A stretch of 64,000 bases of DNA from Thiobacillus sp. GTDB taxonomy: Bacteria > Pseudomonadota > Gammaproteobacteria > Burkholderiales > Thiobacillaceae. The translations under genes and the position numbers were made by a program. The notes under the pieces are model-generated. The model made no database searches. It worked only from the letters and a program-made list of their open reading frames with translations, and was not told where the DNA came from. The stretch covers positions 42,961 to 106,960 of the forward strand of contig JAABQU010000233.1 of the NCBI GenBank assembly GCA_011391285.1. The letters are read 5' to 3'. Of the stretch, positions 46,967-55,225 are shown in pieces. Position 1 is the stretch's first letter. Each line of letters opens with the position of its first letter.

Positions 46967-49900
46967 ATGACCACCACGCTCACCATCGACGGCAACGAGG
47001 CCGTTGCCCGCATCGCCTACCTCTGCAATGAGGTGATCGCGATCTATCCCATCACCCCCGCCTCCAGCATGGGCGAATGGGCGGACGAATGGGCCTCGCA
47101 GGGCAGGCCCAACCTGTGGGGCGCAGTGCCCAAAATCATCGAGATGCAGTCGGAGGGCGGCGCTGCCGGCGCGTTGCACGGTGCGCTCACCACCGGCGCG
47201 CTGGCCACCAGCTTTACCGCCAGCCAGGGCCTGCTGCTGATGATCCCCAACCTCTACAAGATCGCTGGCGAGCTCACGCCCTTCGTGTTGCATGTGGCGG
47301 CGCGCACGCTGGCGACGCACGCGCTGTCGATCTTCGGCGACCAGTCCGATGTCATGGCCTGCCGTGCGACCGGTTGTGCACTGCTCGCCGCCAATTCTCC
47401 GCAGGAGGCGCAGGACATGGCGCTGATTGCGCAGGCGGCGACACTTGCCGGGCGCATTCCGGTGATCCATTTCTTCGACGGCTTCCGCACTTCGCATGAG
47501 GTAGCGAAGATCGATGCGCTGGAATCCGACACCGTCGCCGCCTTGCTCGACGCCGATCTTATCGCCGCACACCGTGATCGTGCGCTGTCGCCGGAGCATC
47601 CGGTGCTACGCGGCACCTCGCAGAACCCCGACGTGTTCTTCCAGTCGCGCGAACGCGCCAACCCTTACTACGACGCGTTTCCACAAATCGTGCAGGATGC
47701 GATGGACCGCTTCGGCGCACTCACCGGCCGCCATTACAGGCTGTTCGACTATGTCGGCGCGTCGGATGCCGAGCGGGTGATCGTGCTCATGGGCTCGGGC
47801 GCCGAGGCCGTGCACGAGACGGTCGAGCACCTGCTTGCCCGTGGCGAGAAAGTCGGCGTGCTGAAGGTGCGCCTGTACCGGCCGTTTTCGCCCAGCGCGC
47901 TGCTGGCTGCGCTGCCTGCCACGGCAACCTCCATTGCCGTGCTCGACCGTTGCAAGGAGCCGGGTGCCGACGGCGAACCGCTGTACAAGGACGTGGTGAC
48001 CGCGCTGGCACAGGCCGCGGCGGACGCGAAGCGTGCGATGCCCAAAATCATCGGCGGCCGTTATGGCTTGGCGAGCAAGGAATTCACCCCCGGCATGGTC
48101 AGGGCCGTGTTCGACGAACTGTCGAATGCCGCGCCCAGGCGCGAGTTCACTGTCGGCATCCACGACGACCTGACCCATCTGTCGCTGCCGTGGGATGCGG
48201 ACTTCCGCACCGACGCATCGCGGCAGTTGCAGCACGCCGTGTTCTGGGGACTCGGCGCCGACGGCACCGTGTCGGCCAACAAGAACTCGATCAAGATCCT
48301 CGGCGAGGCGACCGCGCTCATGGCGCAGGGCTATTTCGTCTATGACTCCAAGAAGTCCGGCGCAGTGACGGTGTCGCACCTGCGCTTCGGCCCGGCAACC
48401 ATTCGTTCCACCTATCTGGTCGAGCACGGCATGGCCGGCTTCGTCGCCTGCCACCAGCCGATGTTCATCGATCGCTACCAACTGCTGGTGCACGCTGCCC
48501 CCGATGGCGTCTTCCTGCTCAATACCCCGGCAAAGCCTGATCAGGTGTGGGACACGCTGCCGCAGACATTGCGCGCGCAGATCCTGGAAAAGCGCCTGCA
48601 ACTATGGGTGATCGACGCTTACGCCGTCGCTGCCGAAGCCGGCATGGGGCGGCGCATCAACACCATCATGCAGACCTGCTTCTTCGCCATTTCCGGCATC
48701 CTGCCGAAGGACGAGGCGATCGCCGCGATCAAGACCGCGGTCGACAAGACCTACGGCAAGAAGAGCAAGCGGCTGGTGGAACTGAATTACAAGGCGATCG
48801 ACATGACGCTGGCGGAGCTGCATCAGGTCACGATTCCGGTGCGGCCGGGGAACGTTGAAACTGAACCTCGCCTCGCCGCGACGGTGGACATTCCCGACTT
48901 CGTGCGCGACCTCACCCTGCCGATCTACCAAGGCCACGGCGACAGCCTGCCGGTGTCGCTGCTGCCCGCCGACGGCACCTATCCGCTCGGCACCGCCCAA
49001 TACGAAAAGCGCAACATCGCGCTGGAGATTCCGGTGTGGGACGCCGACCTGTGCACCCAGTGCGGCAAGTGCGTGCTGGTCTGCCCGCACACCGCGATCC
49101 GTGCGCGCGCCTTCAGCGCCGAAGCCGCCGCCGGCGCGCCGCCGACCTTCAAGCACGTGCCGGCGAAGAGCAAGGACCTGCCCGCCGGCACCCACATCAG
49201 CTATCAGGTGGCGCCGGAAGACTGCACCGGCTGCGGCGACTGCGTCGAGGCCTGCCCGATCCACGACAAGTCCAACGTCAGTCGGCGCGCGGTGAACATG
49301 GCGCCGGTCGATCTCCTGCGCGACCCGGAGCGCGACAACCTCGCCTTTTTCCTGCGCCTGCCCGAATTCGACCGCAGCCTGATCAAGCACGGCACCATCC
49401 CGGGCTCCATGCTGCTCGACCCGCTGTTCGAGTTTTCCGGCGCCTGCGCCGGCTGCGGCGAGACGCCCTACATCAGGCTGGCGACGCAACTGTTCGGCGA
49501 CCGCATGCTGATCGCCAACGCCACCGGCTGTTCGTCGATCTACGGCGGAAATCTGCCGAGTACACCGTATACCGTCAACGGTGCCGGGCGCGGCCCGGCC
49601 TGGAGCAACTCGCTGTTCGAGGACAACGCCGAATTCGGTCTCGGCATGCGGCTCTCTTCAGACCAGTTGATGGCCTATGCGCAACAACTGGCGCGCGAAC
49701 TGGCCGGTGAAATCGGCGGCGACCTGGCCGACGCCCTGGTCAACACCGACCAGCGCGAGGAGGCCGGCATCGTCGAGCAGCGCCGGCGCGTCGCGCTGCT
49801 GCGCGAAAAGCTCGTGGCCTCCAGACATCCGCGCGCGAAGGAACTCGCCTCCGTCGCCGAATGGCTGATCCGCCGCTCGGTGTGGATCATCGGCGGCGAT

Positions 49901-50542
49901 GGCTGGGCCTACGACATCGGCTACGGCGGGCTCGACCATGTGCTGGCGCTGCCGTACGACGTCAACATCCTGGTGCTCGACACCGAGGTGTATTCCAACA
50001 CCGGCGGCCAGACCTCAAAGGCTACGCCGATCGGCGCCGTCGCCAAGTTCTCCGCCGGCGGCAAGGCTACCGCGAAGAAGGATCTCGCCAAACTGGCCAG
50101 CGACTACGGCCACGTCTACGTCGCCACCGTCGCCTACGGCGCCAAGGACGTGCAGACCCTGCGCGTGTTCCATGAAGCCGAGGCCTATCCGGGACCCTCG
50201 CTGATCGTCGCCTACAGCCCGTGCATTGCCCACGGCTACGACATGCTCTACAACCAGCGCCAGCAGGAAATCGCGGTGAAAAGCGGTCACTGGCCGCTGT
50301 TCCGCTTCGACCCGCGGCTGGCGGAGGCGGGTGGCAACCCCTTCAAGCTCGACTCCGCCGCGCCCAGCCAGCCGATCAAGGCCTTCATGGAATCAGAAAC
50401 CCGTTTCGCCATGTTGCAGCGCAGCCACCCTGAAGCCGCGCAGCGTTTCCTCGAGCAGGCGCAGCAGGACGCCGAGCGGCGCTTCAAGACGTATCAGGAG
50501 CTGGCACAAAGCCATGCCGACGCACCCAAAAAGGAAGCCTGA
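46967..50542 (+). CDS. nifJ: pyruvate:ferredoxin (flavodoxin) oxidoreductase
   Basis: A 1191-aa single-chain oxidoreductase interconverting pyruvate and acetyl-CoA with CO2 and ferredoxin. The N-terminal domain has IYPITPASSMGE; then come domain II, two ferredoxin motifs, CTQCGKCVLVCPHTA and CTGCGDCVEACPIHDKS near residues 690-760, and the C-terminal thiamine domain (CAGCGETPY, GGDGWAYDIGYGG, EVYSNTGGQ). All domains are intact. The enzyme is oxygen sensitive, so it suggests growth at low oxygen or with nitrate. Confidence 0.96.
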   Translation: MTTTLTIDGNEAVARIAYLCNEVIAIYPITPASSMGEWADEWASQGRPNLWGAVPKIIEMQSEGGAAGALHGALTTGALATSFTASQGLLLMIPNLYKIAGELTPFVLHVAARTLATHALSIFGDQSDVMACRATGCALLAANSPQEAQDMALIAQAATLAGRIPVIHFFDGFRTSHEVAKIDALESDTVAALLDADLIAAHRDRALSPEHPVLRGTSQNPDVFFQSRERANPYYDAFPQIVQDAMDRFGALTGRHYRLFDYVGASDAERVIVLMGSGAEAVHETVEHLLARGEKVGVLKVRLYRPFSPSALLAALPATATSIAVLDRCKEPGADGEPLYKDVVTALAQAAADAKRAMPKIIGGRYGLASKEFTPGMVRAVFDELSNAAPRREFTVGIHDDLTHLSLPWDADFRTDASRQLQHAVFWGLGADGTVSANKNSIKILGEATALMAQGYFVYDSKKSGAVTVSHLRFGPATIRSTYLVEHGMAGFVACHQPMFIDRYQLLVHAAPDGVFLLNTPAKPDQVWDTLPQTLRAQILEKRLQLWVIDAYAVAAEAGMGRRINTIMQTCFFAISGILPKDEAIAAIKTAVDKTYGKKSKRLVELNYKAIDMTLAELHQVTIPVRPGNVETEPRLAATVDIPDFVRDLTLPIYQGHGDSLPVSLLPADGTYPLGTAQYEKRNIALEIPVWDADLCTQCGKCVLVCPHTAIRARAFSAEAAAGAPPTFKHVPAKSKDLPAGTHISYQVAPEDCTGCGDCVEACPIHDKSNVSRRAVNMAPVDLLRDPERDNLAFFLRLPEFDRSLIKHGTIPGSMLLDPLFEFSGACAGCGETPYIRLATQLFGDRMLIANATGCSSIYGGNLPSTPYTVNGAGRGPAWSNSLFEDNAEFGLGMRLSSDQLMAYAQQLARELAGEIGGDLADALVNTDQREEAGIVEQRRRVALLREKLVASRHPRAKELASVAEWLIRRSVWIIGGDGWAYDIGYGGLDHVLALPYDVNILVLDTEVYSNTGGQTSKATPIGAVAKFSAGGKATAKKDLAKLASDYGHVYVATVAYGAKDVQTLRVFHEAEAYPGPSLIVAYSPCIAHGYDMLYNQRQQEIAVKSGHWPLFRFDPRLAEAGGNPFKLDSAAPSQPIKAFMESETRFAMLQRSHPEAAQRFLEQAQQDAERRFKTYQELAQSHADAPKKEA

Positions 50543-50543
50543 C

Positions 50544-51557
50544 ATGATCGATCTTTCCACCGACTACCTCGGTCTCAAGCTGAAGAACCCGCTGGTGCCC
50601 TCGGCCTCGCCGCTGTCGCGCGATCTCGACACCGCGCTGCGGCTGGAGGATGCCGGCGCTGCCGCGCTGGTGATGTATTCGCTGTTCGAGGAGGAATTGC
50701 ACGCGGAAGACGCGATGCTCGACCGCTTCCTGCTGCATGCCGACCTCGGACACGGCGAGGCAGATGGGTTTCTCCCCGACACCGGCGAATTCCAGGGCGG
50801 CCTCGACCGCTACCTGGCGCATCTGCATCAGCTCAAGCGTCGGCTGGAGATTCCGGTGGTGGCAAGCCTCAATGGCGTGTCGCCCTCGGGCTGGGTGGAA
50901 CTGGGGCGCGCGCTGGAGCAAGCAGGCGCCGATGCGCTGGAGCTCAATGTCTACCACGTCGCCGCCAGTACCCGGCATTCCGCCGAGTCGGTGGAGGCGC
51001 GCTATCTCAGCCTGCTCATCGAATTGCGCCGTGTGGTCAGCCTGCCCATCGTGATGAAGCTGTCGCCCTTCTTTTCTTCCCTGCCGCATTTCGTGCAGCA
51101 GCTCGAACATGCCGGCGCGCAGGGCATCGCGCTGTTCAACCGCTTCTACCAGCCCGACATCGACCTCGACACACTGCGCATGACCGACCAGCTGCATCTG
51201 TCCACGGCCGAAGAGGCGCTGCTGCGCATCCGCTGGATCGCCATCCTGCACGGCCGCACCCGCATGACGCTCGCCGCCACCGGCGGCGTCCATAGCGAAA
51301 GCGAGGCGCTGAAACTCTTGCTGGCCGGCGCCGACGTCGTGCATCTCGCGTCCTGCCTGCTCGAGCACGGCCCCGACAAGCTCACCGAGATCCTGGCGGC
51401 GATGCAGAACTGGATGGAGGAAAAGGAATACGATTCGGTCGCCCAGCTGAAAGGCAGCATGAGCCAGCAGAACCTGCCCGATCCCTCGGTCGTCGCGCGC
51501 GCCAGCTACCTGCGCGTGCTGGACAGTTTTACGACGCGGCCCGGGGTGTGGTCGTAG
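50544..51557 (+). CDS. dihydroorotate dehydrogenase-like protein
   Basis: A 337-aa FMN TIM-barrel protein (IDLSTDYLGLKLKNPLVPSA). LELNVYHVAAS and VMKLSPFFSSLPHFV resemble the dihydroorotate and dihydropyrimidine dehydrogenase families, and ATGGVHSESEALKLLLAGAD binds phosphate. It often follows nifJ, and here starts one base after its stop codon. The usual pyrD catalytic context is not conserved enough to claim a role in pyrimidine synthesis. Confidence 0.87.
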   Translation: MIDLSTDYLGLKLKNPLVPSASPLSRDLDTALRLEDAGAAALVMYSLFEEELHAEDAMLDRFLLHADLGHGEADGFLPDTGEFQGGLDRYLAHLHQLKRRLEIPVVASLNGVSPSGWVELGRALEQAGADALELNVYHVAASTRHSAESVEARYLSLLIELRRVVSLPIVMKLSPFFSSLPHFVQQLEHAGAQGIALFNRFYQPDIDLDTLRMTDQLHLSTAEEALLRIRWIAILHGRTRMTLAATGGVHSESEALKLLLAGADVVHLASCLLEHGPDKLTEILAAMQNWMEEKEYDSVAQLKGSMSQQNLPDPSVVARASYLRVLDSFTTRPGVWS

Positions 51558-51594
51558 TCAGCGGATACTTCGCGGGCGGAGAGCCCGGCGCGCT

Positions 51595-52092
51595 TCACGT
51601 GTCGCGCGCGGGCCGCAAGGCCGCGTCGGCTGGAAGCGGGGGTGGCGGCACAATTTCAAAGCTGTAGCCATGCCGCTCAAAACCGAGCGACTCGTAGAAA
51701 GCATGCGCGCGCTCGCGCTTGAGATTGGACGAGAGCGCGACCTTGTAGCAGCCCTTTTCTCCGCACACCCGAAGCGCATGCCGCACCATGGCTGTCCCGA
51801 TTCCCTGTCCCTGACATTGCGGGTCGACGGCCACATCCTCAATCACCCCGGATGGCGCGCCCTGATGCGCGAGCTTGTCCATGATCTGCAGGGCTAAGGT
51901 GCCCATGATCCTGTCGTCGCGAATTGCCATATACATCCGGTAGTCGGGATAGCGCGCCATGCGGTCGAACAGCCGTTCGGCTTCGGCCACCGACAGCACC
52001 TGGCCATCGTCCATGTCGGGTTGGGACAGAAGACGGAGAATGTCCGGCAGGTCTTCCTTGGATGCTTCGCGGAAGTGGACAGCCTGGCTCAT
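51595..52092 (-). CDS. GNAT family N-acetyltransferase
   Basis: A 165-aa acetyltransferase. FREASKEDLPDILRLLSQPD opens the fold, and the acetyl-CoA loop is VDPQCQGQGIGTAMV near residues 88-102. YESLGFERHGYSFE is the usual end. Start is uncertain: ATG 52092 fits the family, and ATG 52119 adds nine residues; neither has a clear ribosome binding site. Convergent with the dihydroorotate dehydrogenase-like gene. Substrate unknown. Confidence 0.85.
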   Translation of the reverse strand: MSQAVHFREASKEDLPDILRLLSQPDMDDGQVLSVAEAERLFDRMARYPDYRMYMAIRDDRIMGTLALQIMDKLAHQGAPSGVIEDVAVDPQCQGQGIGTAMVRHALRVCGEKGCYKVALSSNLKRERAHAFYESLGFERHGYSFEIVPPPPLPADAALRPARDT

Positions 52093-52143
52093 CGGCTTCG
52101 TGGGCAATGGCGTAGCCATTTGGCTGTTTCAGCGGCCGGAATG

Positions 52144-52788
52144 TCAGGACCCTGCGCCGTGAATGAAGTCTACGGAAATGAATGGAAGCTCTTCCTGGAG
52201 CTGAACGTGCTTGGACGTTTTTTCGTTCAGCAACGGAAGAATGAATGCTTCGAATCTGGCGGCGGAAAGGAAAACCGGATCGAAATTGAATGACTTTCCG
52301 TTCAGTCCCAGACAGACCTTGCTTACCCATTTCTTTTCAACTTTGTCGAAGGGACAACCGGTGTAATTGGTACCCTCGATTTGCGTACCGATTACGGCCA
52401 TATGAGACCGGGCCGGATTGGCAGGATCCACCCAGGACAGAGAGCCCCACACGGGAAATGAGCTGGTGGGGGCATCGTTGGCCAACTCGCCCCTCAAGTG
52501 ATGAATGTAATGACGGTAGTCTTCCGCCAGGACCGAGGCGGACAGGAATGCCTGCATCTCAGGGTGCTTTGCACTCAAGCCGGGTACCGCTTGAGCAATC
52601 TCGCGGATTCGATGCAGGGCATCGATGAAGCCCCATACCGCTGCAAGGGCCGGGATGATTTTTGCGTTGTCATTTGGAATCTCGCAGCACGTTTCCCACA
52701 GCCCCGCGTAGCAATGCCGGAGCATTTGAAAGGAGTAGTTCAAGCCGTCCAGGCAGCGAATTCTTCTGACATCAAGGGCGGAGGGCAT
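52144..52788 (-). CDS. orphan hypothetical protein
   Basis: A 214-aa soluble protein that I do not recognise. Helical first half (SFQMLRHCYAGLWETC, then IIPALAAVWGFIDALHRI), then a more beta-like half with WGSLSWVD and CPFDKVEKKWVSKVC. Base composition looks less GC-rich than the neighbours. The start at 52788 (MPSALDVRRIRC) is preferred, as the frame upstream looks random. It may have been acquired recently. Confidence 0.6.
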   Translation of the reverse strand: MPSALDVRRIRCLDGLNYSFQMLRHCYAGLWETCCEIPNDNAKIIPALAAVWGFIDALHRIREIAQAVPGLSAKHPEMQAFLSASVLAEDYRHYIHHLRGELANDAPTSSFPVWGSLSWVDPANPARSHMAVIGTQIEGTNYTGCPFDKVEKKWVSKVCLGLNGKSFNFDPVFLSAARFEAFILPLLNEKTSKHVQLQEELPFISVDFIHGAGS

Positions 52789-53293
52789 GATGGTCCTAAC
52801 GTGCACGCGTTGAGCGGCGTGCCGCCGCATGAATCAACATGAAGGACAGGAAGGTTTTGCGGTACCCGCGCTCGAACGAATGGTCGGACGCGAGCGGGTG
52901 TTGTCCGTCGCGTGCAAGTGGTGGTGACGCGAGCGATGACAATCCAGAACAGCCCATGTGGTTCTCCCCCTGAATTTACTGTAAAGCCTAGTCCATTTTC
53001 TTCGCCCAGGCCCTCCGTTGTCTGCTTCTCTGCGTCCTGACAGTCAGGGGAAAGCGGCGTCCTGTCTCGGCGTTCGTAGCGTGGACACCTGCAAAGGCGG
53101 ATCGGCAGCAACACCAAAAGTGTATAACGCGCCCGGTTTCACGTTAAGCCCTTGGTCCCGGCAGCCCGGGCTTATTTGGGGCGCGCGCATTCGACATGGG
53201 AATACGCCTGCTGTGTTTTTTCCGAAGCCGTTTCGCATGATGCGAGCCATGCATCCCGCCCGTTCCCATATCGGCACGCAATACACAGATTGC
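52789..53293. other. non-coding or degraded stretch
   Basis: About 500 bases without a gene that can be supported. Short open frames exist on both strands, but their translations are rich in Arg, Pro and Cys and show no motif. No tRNA-like or strong terminator structure was found. Together with the orphan gene beside it, this looks like a site of past insertion or decay. Confidence 0.5.
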
Positions 53294-53962
53294 CTATCTC
53301 CCCTCGTTGCGCCCCCCCGGCGCCACCCGGTGCTCCACCGCGAACACCGCTGCTTCCACCCGCGAAGACAGGTTCAGCTTGGCGAGGATATGTCGCACGT
53401 GCAGCTTGACGGTGTCGTGGCTGATGTCGAGGGTGCGGGCGATGGCCTTGTTGGACTCGCCGCGCGACAGGTGGGTGAGGATTTCGCGTTCGCGCGGGGT
53501 CAGGGCGTCGAGCAGGGAACCCGCATCCTGGCCTTTCTTGTCGTACAGATTGACGAGCTTGGCGGTCATGGCGGGGGCGACAACGGTTTCGCCGCGCTGG
53601 GCGCGCTGGATGGCGTCGACGACTTCGTCGGGTTCCATGCTTTTCAGCAGATAGCCATTGGCGCCGGCGCGCAGGGCGCGGGCGAGGTCATCCTCGGCTT
53701 CGCTCAAGGTGAGGATGAGGACGGGCAGGTCGTGGCCGTCGGCACGCAGTTGCTGCATCAGGGTGATGCCGTCGGTGCCGGGCATGTTGAGGTCGAGGAT
53801 CAACACGTCAGGGCGGTGGGCCTTGAGCAGCATCTCGACTTCTTCCGGCTTGCCGGTAAAGGCGGTGACTTCGATGCTGCCGCTTTGCTCGAGCAGTTCG
53901 GCCAGGCCCTTGCGGAACAGGGTGTGGTCGTCGACGAGGATGATGCGCGTTTTCAGGCTCAT
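53294..53962 (-). CDS. NarL/FixJ-family response regulator
   Basis: A 222-aa regulator. The receiver domain has LVDDH and the phosphorylated Asp57 (LILDLNMPG). The LuxR-type helix-turn-helix is at the C-terminus (LTPREREILTHLSRGESNKAIARTL in two pieces, with LKLHVRHI-like VKLHVRHILAKL). It overlaps the sensor gene upstream as ATGA. Overall pattern is close to NarL, whose sites are TACYYMT heptamers. Confidence 0.93.
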   Translation of the reverse strand: MSLKTRIILVDDHTLFRKGLAELLEQSGSIEVTAFTGKPEEVEMLLKAHRPDVLILDLNMPGTDGITLMQQLRADGHDLPVLILTLSEAEDDLARALRAGANGYLLKSMEPDEVVDAIQRAQRGETVVAPAMTAKLVNLYDKKGQDAGSLLDALTPREREILTHLSRGESNKAIARTLDISHDTVKLHVRHILAKLNLSSRVEAAVFAVEHRVAPGGRNEGR

Positions 53963-55161
53963 GCGGCGTTTTCGGACTTGCGCTGGGGGAAGACCAGGCG
54001 GATGACGGTGCCGCCTGCGGGACGCGACTCGACGATGAGCTTGCCGTCCAGCTTGGCGGCACGCTCGCGCATGATGGTCAGCCCGAAGCTCTTGCCCATG
54101 GTGGACGACTCGTCCTTTTTCTTCTGCACGCCGACGCCGTCGTCGGCGACGTTGACGATGTACTGGCCGTTTTCCAGGTCGAAGGTGATGACGACATGGC
54201 GCGCGCGGGCGTGCTTGGCGATGTTGTAGAGCGATTCCTGGATGATGTGGAAGACCTGGATTTCCTCGTCGGGCGTGAGCGATACATCCTGCACCAGATT
54301 GAGGAAATCGACGTCGGCGTTGGCCTTCTTGCGGAAGCTCTTGGCCAGTTCCTGGATCGCCGGCACCAGGCCGCGCGGGTTGATGCGGTCGCGGTACTGG
54401 GTGATGAGGTCGCGCAGGTCGGCGTAGGCGAGGTCGACCGCTTCCTCGACGTCGCCCAGATAGCGGTTGGCCTTGGGGTAGTCCTCGTGGCGCATCGCGT
54501 CGGACAGCACGGTGAGCCGCATCTTGGCGTAGGCCAGCGTCTGCGCCAGCGAATCGTGAATCTGGTTGGCCAGCATCTGGCGCTCGTTCATCAGCGAGAT
54601 GCGCATGTTCTCGCGGGTGAGCCGCGCGTTTTCCAGCGCGATGCCGAGGTGTTCGCTGATCGAGCGGAACAGCAGGCGCACGTCCTCGGGGACGACATGG
54701 CCTTCTTCCAGGAACAGGTTGTAGACGCCCATCACCTGGTTCTTGTGCATCAGCGGCACCGCCACCACGGTGTTGCAGGTGTCGCTGAAATACGCGTCGT
54801 TGGCCTGGCGCTTGCAGAAGGCGACGTTGTTCCAGCTGCTGACCGTGACTTCGCGCGCGGCCTTGCCGCACACGCCGCAATCGACGCTGACCAGGTTCTC
54901 GTGCTCGACCAGTTCGGGCGGCAGGCCGACCGAACTGATCAGCCGCAGGTGGGTGCGGTCGTCGGTGATGACGCGCACCGCGCCGGCCTGCGCGCCGGCC
55001 AGCCGGATCATGGTCGACAGGAAGCGCCCCAGCAGCTGCTCGACGTTGGAGTCGGTCGACAGGCTGGTGGTGATCTCCGACAGCACCCGCAACGCCGGGA
55101 TGCTGACATTGCCGGCATCGGGGGGCGTGTGCTGTATCAGGGGCTGGATGTTGTCTTTCAT
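53959..55161 (-). CDS. cytoplasmic GAF-domain sensor histidine kinase (NarX-like)
   Basis: A 400-aa kinase without membrane segments. A GAF domain (about residues 25-180) contains four cysteines, C95, C98, C116 and C129 (CGVC, FCKRQ, DTCN). A HisKA_3 phosphoacceptor follows, with H202 in ANQIHDSLAQTLAYAKMRL, then the ATPase domain (NIAKHA; DDGVGV; GLTIMRERA). The transmitter is NarX-like, but the periplasmic nitrate sensor is missing, so it senses an internal signal. The ATG at 55161 was chosen as start of the recognisable domain. Confidence 0.9.
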   Translation of the reverse strand: MKDNIQPLIQHTPPDAGNVSIPALRVLSEITTSLSTDSNVEQLLGRFLSTMIRLAGAQAGAVRVITDDRTHLRLISSVGLPPELVEHENLVSVDCGVCGKAAREVTVSSWNNVAFCKRQANDAYFSDTCNTVVAVPLMHKNQVMGVYNLFLEEGHVVPEDVRLLFRSISEHLGIALENARLTRENMRISLMNERQMLANQIHDSLAQTLAYAKMRLTVLSDAMRHEDYPKANRYLGDVEEAVDLAYADLRDLITQYRDRINPRGLVPAIQELAKSFRKKANADVDFLNLVQDVSLTPDEEIQVFHIIQESLYNIAKHARARHVVITFDLENGQYIVNVADDGVGVQKKKDESSTMGKSFGLTIMRERAAKLDGKLIVESRPAGGTVIRLVFPQRKSENAA

Positions 55162-55225
55162 GTCGGGATGATAAAAGGACTGCTTTTCAGCATATCCGAT
55201 TTGAGCGCGATGTCGTGTTCCGGGT

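Noticed and set aside
53044..53286. 80-aa minus-strand open frame in the empty region
   Set aside because: No motif, no ribosome binding site, Arg/Pro-rich; not supportable as a gene.
53018..54229. 403-aa plus-strand open frame
   Set aside because: Most of it is antisense to the NarL-like regulator, and its first part is the non-coding stretch.
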